From Alcaligenaceae bacterium (GTDB taxonomy: Bacteria > Pseudomonadota > Gammaproteobacteria > Burkholderiales > Burkholderiaceae_B): a DNA stretch of 64,000 bases. The DNA lies in contig JACCEN010000017.1 in assembly GCA_013416435.1 (NCBI GenBank), forward strand, positions 1-64,000, written 5' to 3'. This document shows positions 51,856 to 60,859 of this stretch, piece after piece (position 1 is the first letter of the stretch; every line of letters starts with the position of its first letter). The notes below the pieces were generated by a model that searched no databases, had not been told where the DNA came from, and saw only the letters and a list, made by a program, of their open reading frames with translations. A program made the position numbers and the translations under genes.

Positions 51856-53219
51856 TATTCTTCCAGGCGCCAGAGGTGCTTGCGCAGCCTGCCGTTGGGC
51901 ATTGCCAGGAACAAGGCGACCACCGCCGTACAGGCGGAGCCGCCGGCGATGAGGGCGCGGCCCGGGGACCACAAGGTGGCCAACCCGCCGGCTTGCAGGC
52001 CGCCCAGGGCGGGTCCCATATAGCCTTGGAGCAGCCAGAGCCCCGAAACGCGGCCGCGCAGGGTGTCCGGCGTGTGTATCTGCAGCAGGGCGCCGCGGAT
52101 GATGTCCGACGCGGTATCCGCCATGCCCGAGACGGCGAGAAAGGCCAGCACCGCCCATGCGCCCCACGGCAAGCCATCCGTGAGGCCACCTGCCGCCACG
52201 CCCGCCAGCGCGATGGCGATGCCCCACAGCAGCGCACAGGCGATCACGAGGCGTCCCGGATGGGTCAGCCTGCGGGTCCAGCCGGACGTCAGGGCGACGA
52301 CCAGCGCGCCGAAGGCGGGCGCAGCGTAAAGATAGCCGACCATTTCAGGTCCACCCTGCAATACGGTCTGGCCGAGTTGCGGCATCAGGGCATGCACGCT
52401 GGCGAACAGCATCATGGCGAGATCCAGGGCGAGCAGACAGGCAATGACACCGTTATGCCGGACATGCTTGAGCCCGTCCAGCCATTGCGCGAGCATCGAG
52501 GGACGTGATGCAGGTCCCGGCTTGGCGCCGGCATCGGGCTGCAGCAGGTCCTTGGGCAGCCGGGCCAGCAGCAGGGGCACCAGCGCCGCGCCGATCAGCA
52601 CCACGCCATAGCAAAGGGCGATGCTGTAGTGGGCGAGCAGCGCGCCGGCAATCAGTGGACCGATGAGCCGGCTCAGCTCCATGGACAGCGCATTGAGCGC
52701 GCCGGCCGCCGCCAAGTGCCGCGGTGGGATCAACTTGGGCATGGCCGCCATGAGGGCGGGTGCGCTGATGCCGCTCGTCAGGCCGCTGAGCAGTGTGGCC
52801 AGGTAGATCTCCGGCAAGCCGGGCTCCGCGCGCAGGCTGTTGGCCCACAAGATCGCCACCACGGCCACGTAAGCCGCGCGGCCCCGGATCATGATGCGTC
52901 GACGATCGGCGCGATCCGCCAGGGTTCCGCCCCAGACGAGACCGACGAGCGATCCCAGCGCCAGGCCGATCCCGACGCCCGCTACGTGGATGGACGATGC
53001 GCTGATCCCATATACCTGCCAGGCCACCGCGACGGCCAGGACGGCGATGGATAGCATTGAAACGGAGCGCGCGAGATACAGGCTTCTGAAAGCCGCGCTC
53101 TGGCGCAAAGGGTCTACATCGAGCGCAAGGCGTGTCCACCATCGCTGCTTGGCAGCAACGCCGGATCGCGCCTTTTCAGCTGTTTCGTAAGCTTGATCGG
53201 ATCCCGGGCCGGGCTTCAT
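51855..53219 (-). CDS. MFS transporter, EntS-type siderophore exporter
   Basis: This 454-aa membrane protein has about 12 hydrophobic helices. The loop motif RADRRRIMIRGRAAYV after GGTLADRADRRR is a typical MFS inner loop, and ALSMELSRLIGPLIAGALL is close to the EntS/MFS_3 pattern. Its start overlaps the stop of the siderophore-interacting reductase (ATGA), placing it last in the siderophore operon. EntS-type proteins export catecholate siderophores across the inner membrane. Its TAG stop is completed by the edge of repeat copy 12. Confidence 0.9.
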   Translation of the reverse strand: MKPGPGSDQAYETAEKARSGVAAKQRWWTRLALDVDPLRQSAAFRSLYLARSVSMLSIAVLAVAVAWQVYGISASSIHVAGVGIGLALGSLVGLVWGGTLADRADRRRIMIRGRAAYVAVVAILWANSLRAEPGLPEIYLATLLSGLTSGISAPALMAAMPKLIPPRHLAAAGALNALSMELSRLIGPLIAGALLAHYSIALCYGVVLIGAALVPLLLARLPKDLLQPDAGAKPGPASRPSMLAQWLDGLKHVRHNGVIACLLALDLAMMLFASVHALMPQLGQTVLQGGPEMVGYLYAAPAFGALVVALTSGWTRRLTHPGRLVIACALLWGIAIALAGVAAGGLTDGLPWGAWAVLAFLAVSGMADTASDIIRGALLQIHTPDTLRGRVSGLWLLQGYMGPALGGLQAGGLATLWSPGRALIAGGSACTAVVALFLAMPNGRLRKHLWRLEE

Positions 53220-54343
53220 GAAGACGCCTTCTCGGCCGCGCCGCCGGCGGCGCGGCGGGTTGCTCCGCTCTTCATCTGGGTCTCGTCCATGCCGTAGCGC
53301 CAGTACGCAACGACGAGCTGCTCTTTACCGCTGAGTCCGACGGTATCGCGCAGCCATGCTCGCACGCTTTGCGCGGTCGCGAACTCGGCGCCGACCCAGA
53401 CATAGCGGTCAGGGCCGTCGGGAATGGCGCAGGCTTGTATGGCGTCTTTCAGAAGCGAGGCGGTGCCCGCGGCGGCGGTCCCACGATGCAGCCAACGCAG
53501 CCTCATGCCGGGGGGCAGGCGCAGTTCGACCTGATCGGCAGGGGTCTGCACTTCGATCAGCGCGATGCCTTGTGTTTCTGAGGGAAGAGTTTCTCCAATG
53601 CGCGCGATGGCGGGCAGCGCGGTTTCGTCGCCGGCCAGCAGCATCCAATCTGCGGGCTGGGCGGTGCGCCCGCCTGGGCCTGACAGACCGATCTGCTGGC
53701 CGCTGGCGGCTTGGGCCGCCCAGGCGGCGCCGGGGCCGGCATCGTCATGCAGCACGAAGTCCACATCCATCCAGCCTTGTACGGCGTCGATGCGCCGGAT
53801 CGTATAAGTGCGGATGTCCAGGCGTTTGTCGCCTGACGGAAACTGCGGCGTGCCATTGGGTGCCAGCGTCGGCCACTCCGGATCGCGGACGCCGGGCTGG
53901 GGGAAGATGAGCTTGCAATGGATGTCTTCATCTTGGTGATACCGCGCCAGTTCCTCTGTACGGAATCTCACGCGGCGCATATGCGGGCCGACGTCGGAGA
54001 CGGCTTCGACGGTAAGCAGGCGAAAGGCGGGAGGCCGGGCGAGCTGGATGCTGTCCCCTTGCCACTGGATGGCTTCGGGATCACACGAGCTGAACTCGAC
54101 GATGTGATAGAAGACCAGCATTTTTGCGTCGTACAGGGCTTCCTGCGTGGGCGCGGCGACGTGCGCGTGCAAGCTGTCGGGCTTGGCCGAGAGGGAAATC
54201 CGCGCCCCGCTGTAATCGATGTCCCAGGCGCCTTCTCCAGGTACGGCGGCCAAGTCATGCTCGCGCAGGTGCTCGAGCATGGCGTCCAGTACCTTTTGCG
54301 CGTCTATGCCGCGCACGGCGGTGCTGAGTCGTAAGTGTGTCAT
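53216..54343 (-). CDS. Siderophore-interacting FAD reductase with N-terminal DUF2218 domain
   Basis: This 375-aa cytoplasmic protein has two parts. Residues 1-95 (STAVRGIDAQKVLDAMLEHL to CDPEAIQWQGDSI) match DUF2218. Residues about 105-360 form a siderophore-interacting protein with the FAD motif RTYTIRRID, a PGPG-like loop (GLSGPGGR) and the NADPH domain LLAGDETALPAIARI and WVGAEFATAQSVRAWL. Such proteins reduce the ferric siderophore to release iron. ATG 54343 is used because the open frame beyond it is the antisense of the ATPase gene. The fusion is known in some Burkholderiales; DUF2218 function is undefined. Confidence 0.88.
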   Translation of the reverse strand: MTHLRLSTAVRGIDAQKVLDAMLEHLREHDLAAVPGEGAWDIDYSGARISLSAKPDSLHAHVAAPTQEALYDAKMLVFYHIVEFSSCDPEAIQWQGDSIQLARPPAFRLLTVEAVSDVGPHMRRVRFRTEELARYHQDEDIHCKLIFPQPGVRDPEWPTLAPNGTPQFPSGDKRLDIRTYTIRRIDAVQGWMDVDFVLHDDAGPGAAWAAQAASGQQIGLSGPGGRTAQPADWMLLAGDETALPAIARIGETLPSETQGIALIEVQTPADQVELRLPPGMRLRWLHRGTAAAGTASLLKDAIQACAIPDGPDRYVWVGAEFATAQSVRAWLRDTVGLSGKEQLVVAYWRYGMDETQMKSGATRRAAGGAAEKASS

Positions 54344-54357
54344 TGCAAGTGTTCCTG

Positions 54358-55203
54358 TTATGAGGCGGCCGGGTTCTTGGCCAAAGCGTCTATGAGTACG
54401 AAGGCGCGGCCCCGTTCGCATGTCCGGACCCGTGCCTCCACGCCCCAGACTTCCCTGAGGGCGGCGTCGGTGATGGTGTCGTTGGGTGGGCCGAAAGAAT
54501 GGATGCGCCGCTGGTGCAGGATGGCGACCCGATCGGCCCATTGCGCTGCCAGGGCGAGGTCGTGCAGCACGACGATGACGATCCGGCCTTCGTCCGCAAG
54601 GCGGCGTGCGACATGCATGACCTGCCACTGGTGTGCGAGGTCCAGGGCGCTGACGGGTTCGTCGAGCAGCAAGACGGGGCTGCCGCGCACGACGGCCTGC
54701 GCCAGCGCGGCAAGTTGCCGCTGGCCCCCTGAAAGCTGGTACAGGGGGCGCAGGGCGAGATGGCCGATGCCCAGGCGTTCGATGACGCGCAATGCGTCGA
54801 GCTCGTCGTTGCGGGCCGGGTTGGGGTCAGACCCTATAGGGTCTGACCCCAACCCGGCCCGGCGCCGAGGACTGATGCCGCCGCTTTGCAAGGCGGTGAG
54901 CGCGGCTTCGAGGACGGTCAGGTTATTGTCTTCGGGAATGGATTGCGGCATGAAGCCGATATGTTCGACACGCCGGCGTGCCGTCCAGCCCAGCCAATCG
55001 CTGTCTCCGTAGAAAACCTGGCCCTTGGCCGGAACCAGCCCGGCGATTGCCTTGAGCAGCGTCGATTTGCCCGCCGCATTTGGTCCGGCAAGCGCGATGA
55101 TCTCGCCGGGGCGGATACCGCATAGATCGACGCCGGCGAGCACTTCGTGGCGGCGGTAGTGCACGGTCAGATTCTTGATGCTGAGCGATCGGGCGGCATT
55201 CAT
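54358..55203 (-). CDS. FecE/FepC-type siderophore ABC transporter ATPase carrying an in-frame repeat insertion
   Basis: This 281-aa ATPase has Walker A LAGPNAAGKST (about 36-46), Q-loop GFMPQS, signature QLSGGQRQLAALAQAV, Walker B VLLLDEPVSALD and the H-loop VVLHDLALA. Between the Q-loop and the signature, residues about 115-131 read RAGLGSDPIGSDPNPAR, which is translated directly from a nested palindromic repeat (54812-54861). Homologues have only a short variable helix-linker there. All catalytic motifs are intact and the frame is preserved, so the protein may still work. ATG 55203 overlaps the permease stop (ATGA). Confidence 0.9.
   Translation of the reverse strand: MNAARSLSIKNLTVHYRRHEVLAGVDLCGIRPGEIIALAGPNAAGKSTLLKAIAGLVPAKGQVFYGDSDWLGWTARRRVEHIGFMPQSIPEDNNLTVLEAALTALQSGGISPRRRAGLGSDPIGSDPNPARNDELDALRVIERLGIGHLALRPLYQLSGGQRQLAALAQAVVRGSPVLLLDEPVSALDLAHQWQVMHVARRLADEGRIVIVVLHDLALAAQWADRVAILHQRRIHSFGPPNDTITDAALREVWGVEARVRTCERGRAFVLIDALAKNPAAS
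54812..54861. repeat. Nested palindromic repeat, copy 13, inside a coding sequence
   Basis: The core arms GGGGTCAGACCC and GGGTCTGACCCC with TATA between them are extended by further symmetric bases (CGGGCCGGGTT on one side) to a perfect palindrome of 50 bases. It lies in frame within the siderophore ATPase gene. The extended flanks are not shared by other copies, so they may stem from the insertion event or local selection. Confidence 0.93.
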
Positions 55204-56291
55204 CCCCGTCCCCCCCGTTGACGCATCATCAGCCCCATGAAGACCGGCAGGCCGACCAGCGCCGTGACGATACCGATGGGCAGCATGACGCCGGGCACCA
55301 GCATCTTGCCGGCGACTGAAGCGAGCGCCATCATGGATGCACCGATCAGTACACTGGCGGGCTGCAGGTGACGGTGCCCGTCGCCCACGATCATCCGTGC
55401 GACGTGCGGGCCCACCAGGCCGACGAATCCCACCGTGCCGACGAAGGCGACAGCGGTCGCCGCCAGCAGGCTGATGCGCACCAACGCCCAGCGCCTGAGG
55501 GATGGGACGTTGATGCCGAAGCTGCGGGCTCGGTCCTCGCCCAGCCGCAGCGCGGTGAGCCGGCCGGCGGCGCGCCAGGAGAACGGCACGGTAAGCGCCA
55601 ATATGGCCGACAGGATGGCGACGCTGTGCCAGTCGGCACGGGCCAGGCTGCCCATGCTCCAGAAGACGAGTTGCTGCAGCGCGTCCTCGCTTGCGATGAA
55701 CTGCAGCAGCGAGAGGACCGCGCCCGCGGCGAAGCCGATGGCGATTCCGAAAAGCACCAGCGTCTGGGTCTGGGCGCCGCGCCATTGAGCCATGAGCTGT
55801 AGAAACAGCAGCGAGGCCAGCGCGAAGACGAAGGCGTTGGCGGGCACGAGCCACGCGGCGTCGCTGCCCAGCACGCCCCAGCCCAGCACGATCGCCAGGG
55901 CGGCGCCGAGGGCGGCGGACGAAGAAACGCCCAGCGTGAACGGCTCTGCCAGAGGGTTGTTCAATATGGTCTGCAGTTCTGCGCCGGCCAGCGCCAAGGC
56001 GGCCCCGACCAGCAGGGCCATCAGGGCGACCGGCATGCGGACCTGCCACAGCACCACCCGCATGGGTACGGTGAGCGTGTCTGGATTCAATAGCCCACGG
56101 ATGATTTGTGCGGGCTGCAGCGAAGCGGGACCCGTGAACAAGTCGGCAAGGCCGGCGGCAATCGTCAGTACGGCCAGCGCTGCGACGATGAGCCATCGCC
56201 GCCTCACGATGCGCCGGTGCTGCGCCCAGCGCACCCGCAGAGACTCGCTGTCGGCGCGCGGATCGGGCGCAATACGGTAGTCGGCTTGCAT
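55200..56291 (-). CDS. FecCD-family siderophore ABC transporter permease
   Basis: This 363-aa inner-membrane protein has about ten helices and the family landmarks PAQIIRGLLNPDTL near 70, AGAELQTILNNPLAEPFTLGVSS near 105 and the coupling region VGTVGFVGLVGPHVARMI near 275. Only one permease gene is present, so it probably forms a homodimer, as in several Bordetella-type siderophore systems. Its start lies four bases downstream of the binding-protein stop on the minus strand. Confidence 0.92.
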   Translation of the reverse strand: MQADYRIAPDPRADSESLRVRWAQHRRIVRRRWLIVAALAVLTIAAGLADLFTGPASLQPAQIIRGLLNPDTLTVPMRVVLWQVRMPVALMALLVGAALALAGAELQTILNNPLAEPFTLGVSSSAALGAALAIVLGWGVLGSDAAWLVPANAFVFALASLLFLQLMAQWRGAQTQTLVLFGIAIGFAAGAVLSLLQFIASEDALQQLVFWSMGSLARADWHSVAILSAILALTVPFSWRAAGRLTALRLGEDRARSFGINVPSLRRWALVRISLLAATAVAFVGTVGFVGLVGPHVARMIVGDGHRHLQPASVLIGASMMALASVAGKMLVPGVMLPIGIVTALVGLPVFMGLMMRQRGGRG

Positions 56292-56295
56292 AGGC

Positions 56296-57420
56296 TTATT
56301 TTTCCGCCGGGGCCAGCGAGGTCCAGAAAGTTCCGGTCAGGCTTTTCGCCATGAACCGCCGATCGATCTCGGCAAGCGTGGCGGCTGGATCGATGTCTTT
56401 GAATGATTCGGGGTGCAGCCAGGTGGCGATCAGCTCCAGGTTCACGATGGAAAAGCCGCTATGCCATATGCCGTGAGCCCTCTTCTCCCGGACTGCGCGG
56501 GTGTGCGCCAGCCCCACGCGCTGCAGGACGCGTTTCAGGCTTGCGCGGCTCGCGGCCGCGTCGACGTCGGCGCCAAGGAGCAGGCCGCCACGAGCCTTCA
56601 TGTGCTGCCCTCCCGTGCCGATGTAGACGGCGGGGTCGCTTGCGATCACGTATTCCGCGCTGAGCTGGCCGGACATGTCTTCGATGATTTCGCTGCCGAT
56701 CAGTTGCCCGCCGGCCAGCACCACTAGGTCGCCCATGCTTCTGCCTTCGCCCATGGAAAGACAACAGGGGCCGCTGCCCGCATGGGGCTCCATCAGGACA
56801 GTCGGCAACTCCACACCGCCGGCTTTGATCTGTGCGACGCGCTCGGTGATCCGGCCCAGGTGTTCCTGAATGAACGCGCTTACTTCTTTGCCGCGCTCCT
56901 CGCGGCCGATCAGCACCGCCAGCTTTTCTATGCCCTCGGTCGGATGCCGAAGTCTCAGGTTGGCTTCGAGCGAGAGAATGGCCACCGGAATGCCGGCCTG
57001 TTCCAGTTGGGACACTGCCTGCTTTGCGCTGCCAAAGAAATGATCGAGCACGACCAGGTCGGGGGCATGCACGATGAGCGCTTCGGCATTCAGGTTATGG
57101 GGGCCATCGATCGACATCTGGGTGATTCGATCGAAGGCTTCCGGGTCGATGCTGCGCCATTGGTTCACCGTGTGCTGGTCCAGGCGCCACCGGTTCCATG
57201 CAACGATCCGGCCGGCCGGGTTTTCGTCGAGCATGGCGAGCACGGTGAAGTCGCCCGGTTCCGAGAAAATGATGCGGCGCGCCGGTTCGGCCAGGCGGAC
57301 CGTCCGCCCGGCCTGGTCGACGATCTCTATCTGCGCGGCGGCGGGCAGGCTGAGCAGCAACAGGCAGCACAGCCATACGGCCCGCAACCAAGGCTTTGCA
57401 ATCACGTCGGCTGCCCGCAT
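56296..57420 (-). CDS. Siderophore ABC transporter substrate-binding protein (FepB/FecB-like)
   Basis: This 374-aa periplasmic protein has a signal of about 29 residues (WLRAVWLCCLLLLSLPAAAQ). It then follows the class III binding-protein fold: VDQAGRTVRLAEPARRIIF, VLDHFFGSAKQAVSQLEQAGIPV and a long backbone helix near LRLRHPTEGIEKLAVLIGR. It carries the ferric siderophore from the outer-membrane receptor to the FecCD permease. Its start codon shares one base with the TonB receptor's stop (TGATG), so translation is coupled. Confidence 0.9.
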   Translation of the reverse strand: MRAADVIAKPWLRAVWLCCLLLLSLPAAAQIEIVDQAGRTVRLAEPARRIIFSEPGDFTVLAMLDENPAGRIVAWNRWRLDQHTVNQWRSIDPEAFDRITQMSIDGPHNLNAEALIVHAPDLVVLDHFFGSAKQAVSQLEQAGIPVAILSLEANLRLRHPTEGIEKLAVLIGREERGKEVSAFIQEHLGRITERVAQIKAGGVELPTVLMEPHAGSGPCCLSMGEGRSMGDLVVLAGGQLIGSEIIEDMSGQLSAEYVIASDPAVYIGTGGQHMKARGGLLLGADVDAAASRASLKRVLQRVGLAHTRAVREKRAHGIWHSGFSIVNLELIATWLHPESFKDIDPAATLAEIDRRFMAKSLTGTFWTSLAPAEK

Positions 57421-59522
57421 CAGAAGCTGAGGCTGGCGCCCAGCCAGAAGCGACGGCCTTCGTCGACCATCCAGTTGCCGTCCAGGCCCGCATAGCGTGT
57501 GCGAAGATCGAGCGGCGTCTTGTGGTCGGTAAGGTTCAGCACGGCCAGGCGCAGGGACAGATGCTTGTTGACTTCATAGCTGCCGCCCAGGTCGAAGGTC
57601 GAGCCGCCGGGCCGGGTGCGCACGCTCATGGCGCCATTGCGGTAGGCGGCGTAGCGGGCCTTGCCGCTCAGGTTCCAGCGCAGGTAGGTATTGAAGCGTT
57701 CGTTCACCAGCCAGTCCAGGCGCGTGTTCAACACATGCTCAGGCGTTTTGTCCAGAGGCTCGCCATCCAGGGTGACGCCGTCGAACGACACTTCACCGCC
57801 TCCCTTGCGCTTGGACTTCGTGTAGGTATAGTTGGACGACAAGCTCACTGCATCGGTCAAGGGCAGCTTCAGCGCCAGTTCCAGCCCGTAGATGTGCACC
57901 TTGTCGATGTTGTCATACACATACAGGTGATTATTCGTACCCGGATTGAGCGGGTCCTGCATACCCGTGTCGTAGCTGGCCACTTTGTTCTTGAAGTTGG
58001 TGTTGAACAGCGTCGCGGAAACATTGCTGCCCGGCGCCCAATCGTAGATCAGGCCCATTTCCTGGGTGACGCTGGTCTCGGGTTCCAGATTGGGATTGCC
58101 GCATAACGGCCCGCGAAATCCCGAGTTGCCGCCGGTGGACATGCAGTATCCTGGATTGCTTTGCCGGATCGTGGGCGCTTTGAAGCCGGTTGCCACGCCG
58201 CCCTTGAGCGTCAGCGTGTCGGTCAGGTGGTAGACGCCGTACAGGCGAGGAGACCAATGCTTGCCGAAACGCTCGTCATGGTCCATGCGCACGCCGGCCG
58301 TCAAGGTGAAGTCGTCCGTGAGGTAATAGTCGTCCTCGATGAAAAGCGCGTAGTTGGTCAGTGAAACGCTGTCCGTATTGGTCGGGTAGTTGGCAAACTT
58401 GGCTTCGTTCTGGATTCCGTTCAGGCGACTATGCAGGTACTGGCCGCCGAAGCGCAGGGTGTGAGAAGTGAACGGCATGCTGAAGCTTGCATCCAGCACG
58501 GTGTTCACCACGCGCCGGTTGTCCACGTACTCACCGGTCTTGGGCCAGTTTTCCTGAACACTGTCTTCGCGGTACAGCGCAAGCTTGGACTCGCCCAGGC
58601 GCCAGCGTCCGGTATGGGTCAGGCCGTAAGACGTGCGACGGAACTGGTCCTTGTTCCATTCGAAAGACGGATCGATCGACTTTCCGGGCGTCGCTTCGGT
58701 CGTGAGGCGCTGCGAGACCACATCCAGGACCAGGTCCTGGTTGTCGGCGGGACGGGCCGCCAGCTTCAGGCCCAGACTGCGGTTGTTGCGCGCATAGGGG
58801 CCGTCGGCGCTGGGGAAGTAGTTGTTGCCTTCGCTCTGGTCGTCGTAAGAACCGTAAACCTGGATGCCCAGGACATCGTCCTTGATCGGACCGCCGATCC
58901 AGAACTGCGATTGCCGGGCGTTGCCATAGTCATCGTCGGTCTGCAGCGTCACGGAGCTGTCCAGCGCAGCCGACCAGCGCTCGGGCACTTTCTTCGTGAT
59001 GACATTGACCACGCCGCCCATTGCTTCGGAACCATAAAGCGAAGACATGGGGCCGCGCACCACCTCGATCCGCTCGATTGCGGCCAATGGGGGCATGAAT
59101 TCGTACTGTACGCCGTTGGTGCCGCGGTTCATGGTTTCCCGCGTATTCTGCCGTTTTCCGTCCACCAGCAGCAGGGTGTATTCGCCGGGCAGGCCGCGGA
59201 TGACGATATCCTTGTTGTTGGGGTCGCCGCCGATGACCGCGACGCCTTCGACGTGGCTCACAGCCTCGGCCACTGTGGTGTAGCCGCTTTTCTTGATGTC
59301 TTCCTGCGTGATGACGGTCATCGACGCGGGCGCGTCCTTGGCTTTCTGCTGAACGCCGCTGGCCGTGACGACCACGGTATCCAGGGTTGTCGGCGTCTTG
59401 CTGTCCTGGGCATGGGCGACGCCCGCGCCGCACGCGCACAGCAAGGCCAGCGCAAGGGGCGCAAGCGACAGGTTCTCGCGGGGCTTTCCGGCGACCCGTT
59501 CCCTTCCGGGCATATTCATCAT
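57420..59522 (-). CDS. TonB-dependent ferric catecholate receptor, FepA/PfeA/BfeA-like
   Basis: This 700-aa outer-membrane receptor has a signal peptide of about 38 residues (LSLAPLALALLCACGAGVAHAQ) and TonB box region LDTVVVTAS. The plug has VIRGLPGEYTLLLVDGKRQNTRE and VRGPMSSLYGSEAMGGVVNVITKK, the FepA-class form. The loop with two Cys and GNPNLEPETSVTQEMG recalls FepA, and the barrel ends in LSF. ATG 59522 follows GAGGAAAA. In Bordetella, BfeA is the enterobactin receptor and is controlled by an AraC protein, as here. A Fur box precedes it. Confidence 0.92.
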   Translation of the reverse strand: MMNMPGRERVAGKPRENLSLAPLALALLCACGAGVAHAQDSKTPTTLDTVVVTASGVQQKAKDAPASMTVITQEDIKKSGYTTVAEAVSHVEGVAVIGGDPNNKDIVIRGLPGEYTLLLVDGKRQNTRETMNRGTNGVQYEFMPPLAAIERIEVVRGPMSSLYGSEAMGGVVNVITKKVPERWSAALDSSVTLQTDDDYGNARQSQFWIGGPIKDDVLGIQVYGSYDDQSEGNNYFPSADGPYARNNRSLGLKLAARPADNQDLVLDVVSQRLTTEATPGKSIDPSFEWNKDQFRRTSYGLTHTGRWRLGESKLALYREDSVQENWPKTGEYVDNRRVVNTVLDASFSMPFTSHTLRFGGQYLHSRLNGIQNEAKFANYPTNTDSVSLTNYALFIEDDYYLTDDFTLTAGVRMDHDERFGKHWSPRLYGVYHLTDTLTLKGGVATGFKAPTIRQSNPGYCMSTGGNSGFRGPLCGNPNLEPETSVTQEMGLIYDWAPGSNVSATLFNTNFKNKVASYDTGMQDPLNPGTNNHLYVYDNIDKVHIYGLELALKLPLTDAVSLSSNYTYTKSKRKGGGEVSFDGVTLDGEPLDKTPEHVLNTRLDWLVNERFNTYLRWNLSGKARYAAYRNGAMSVRTRPGGSTFDLGGSYEVNKHLSLRLAVLNLTDHKTPLDLRTRYAGLDGNWMVDEGRRFWLGASLSF

Positions 59523-59605
59523 TTTTTCCTCGTGCTCAGTGCTGTAGGGGCCGTTTTTCGGGTACGGCCTGTCTCGCCCCCTCCTGCGGCAAGGCGGCAA
59601 AGCAA

Positions 59606-59627
59606 CATTGAATCATTCTCATTTACA
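59606..59627. promoter_or_regulatory. Fur box upstream of the catecholate receptor operon
   Basis: ATTGAATCATTCTCATTTAC contains the TGAATCATTCTCATT core on the plus strand, equal to AATGAGAATGATTCA on the minus strand. It lies about 85 bases before the receptor ATG, in the promoter region. The match to Fur sites is good. Confidence 0.75.
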
Positions 59628-59688
59628 GAATTGGTTTGAAGAACGCGCAAACTTCTTTGCGTCTGAGTCAAGTCCGGCCGACAGGAAG

Positions 59689-60789
59689 TCAGACGTGGGA
59701 GCGCAGGCTCTTGGGGCTCATGCCGAACTGGCGCCGGAAAGCCGTGGCGAAATTGGCGGCGCTGGTGTAGCCCGCGCGATAGGAGGCCTCGGCGATGCTC
59801 AAGCCGTGCTCCAGGTCGGTGCGAGCCTGATGGAGCCGCATGAGGCGGCGATATTCATTGACCGGACTGCCGAATGCATTGCGGAACTGCCTTTGCAGTG
59901 CACTTGCGCTCAGCCCGAATCGGCGTCCGAGCTCATCGATCTTGAGCGGTGGAATGAGCGGTTGCTGGACTTCGGCGTCAAGAAAATCGCGCAGGCGCAA
60001 CATGCGATCCTGGTCTCGGGGCCGAAGCGCGCCGGTCGGTGCGGCATTCGGGGCGGTTTCTTTTCGCTGGCTTGCAAGCGCTTCGTATAGAAGCTCCATC
60101 GCCCGGCTGGCGAGGCGTATGCGCACCAGACCGGGGGCGGACTGGTCGGACTGGCAAATCAGCTGTTCCGCAAGCGCGAGGGCATGCGGGGAGGGATGCC
60201 AGGGCGTGATGCAGAGCTCGTCGGGAAATTTCAGCGTGATCGGCTCGGGTGCGCCGGTTTCATGGCGCCTTGACAAGGCCGTCAGTTCGCAGCTGTCGCG
60301 CAGCCACCCTTGGCTTTCCAGCCATTCGGGAGTCAGATGGAGGGAAAGCTTGCGTTCCCATTTGCCGCGTTCCCATAAGCGTTCGAACATCGCATCCTGC
60401 GGCATGCTGACGATGGCGGCGCTGGCGTGGTGATCGTGATCGCGGGCGCGCAAATGCAGTGGCTGGCCGCCGATGCGCACATCCACCTCGCCGGCCAGGA
60501 CGACGACGATGCGCAGGCCGGCGCTGAAATTCACGCGCGAAACCATACTGTGCAGGTCAACGACTTCGGCGCAGTGCATCCACAAGCCCGGTTGCAGCTG
60601 GATCTCGCGGATCCGGCCTTCCAGCACAGGCTCGTTGCCGACGAAAGGCGCGGAGACGAAGCGGTATCCCGGCGTGTCGAATTCCAGGCTGCGCACCATG
60701 CCCAATGCCCGCCACGGACGCTTTCCCGCGGTGGCGGGCGTCATGGGGAGCTGAACCGGACCGGTTGCGCGAGCAAGGCTGCGTGCCAT
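59689..60789 (-). CDS. AraC-family regulator, PchR/BfeR-like
   Basis: This 366-aa protein has an N-terminal sensing region and a C-terminal AraC DNA-binding domain (about 265-365) with two helix-turn-helix units: LGRRFGLSASALQRQFRNAFG and YRAGYTSAANFATAFRRQFGMSP. The length and position match activators that respond to an internalised siderophore, such as BfeR for bfeA. It is encoded directly upstream of, and co-directional with, the FepA-like receptor gene. A Fur box lies upstream of its own start. The ligand is probably the same catecholate. Confidence 0.92.
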   Translation of the reverse strand: MARSLARATGPVQLPMTPATAGKRPWRALGMVRSLEFDTPGYRFVSAPFVGNEPVLEGRIREIQLQPGLWMHCAEVVDLHSMVSRVNFSAGLRIVVVLAGEVDVRIGGQPLHLRARDHDHHASAAIVSMPQDAMFERLWERGKWERKLSLHLTPEWLESQGWLRDSCELTALSRRHETGAPEPITLKFPDELCITPWHPSPHALALAEQLICQSDQSAPGLVRIRLASRAMELLYEALASQRKETAPNAAPTGALRPRDQDRMLRLRDFLDAEVQQPLIPPLKIDELGRRFGLSASALQRQFRNAFGSPVNEYRRLMRLHQARTDLEHGLSIAEASYRAGYTSAANFATAFRRQFGMSPKSLRSHV

Positions 60790-60859
60790 AGGAAGAACGT
60801 AGGTATGCGATGAACAAGAAGGATAAGAAGGCGACGTGTCACGGCCATTTTATCCGAAA

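Noticed and set aside
54358-56196. A 612-codon frame extending the siderophore ATPase upstream
   Set aside because: The extra N-terminal part overlaps the FecCD permease gene on the same strand in another frame. The ATPase starts at ATG 55203, coupled to the permease stop.
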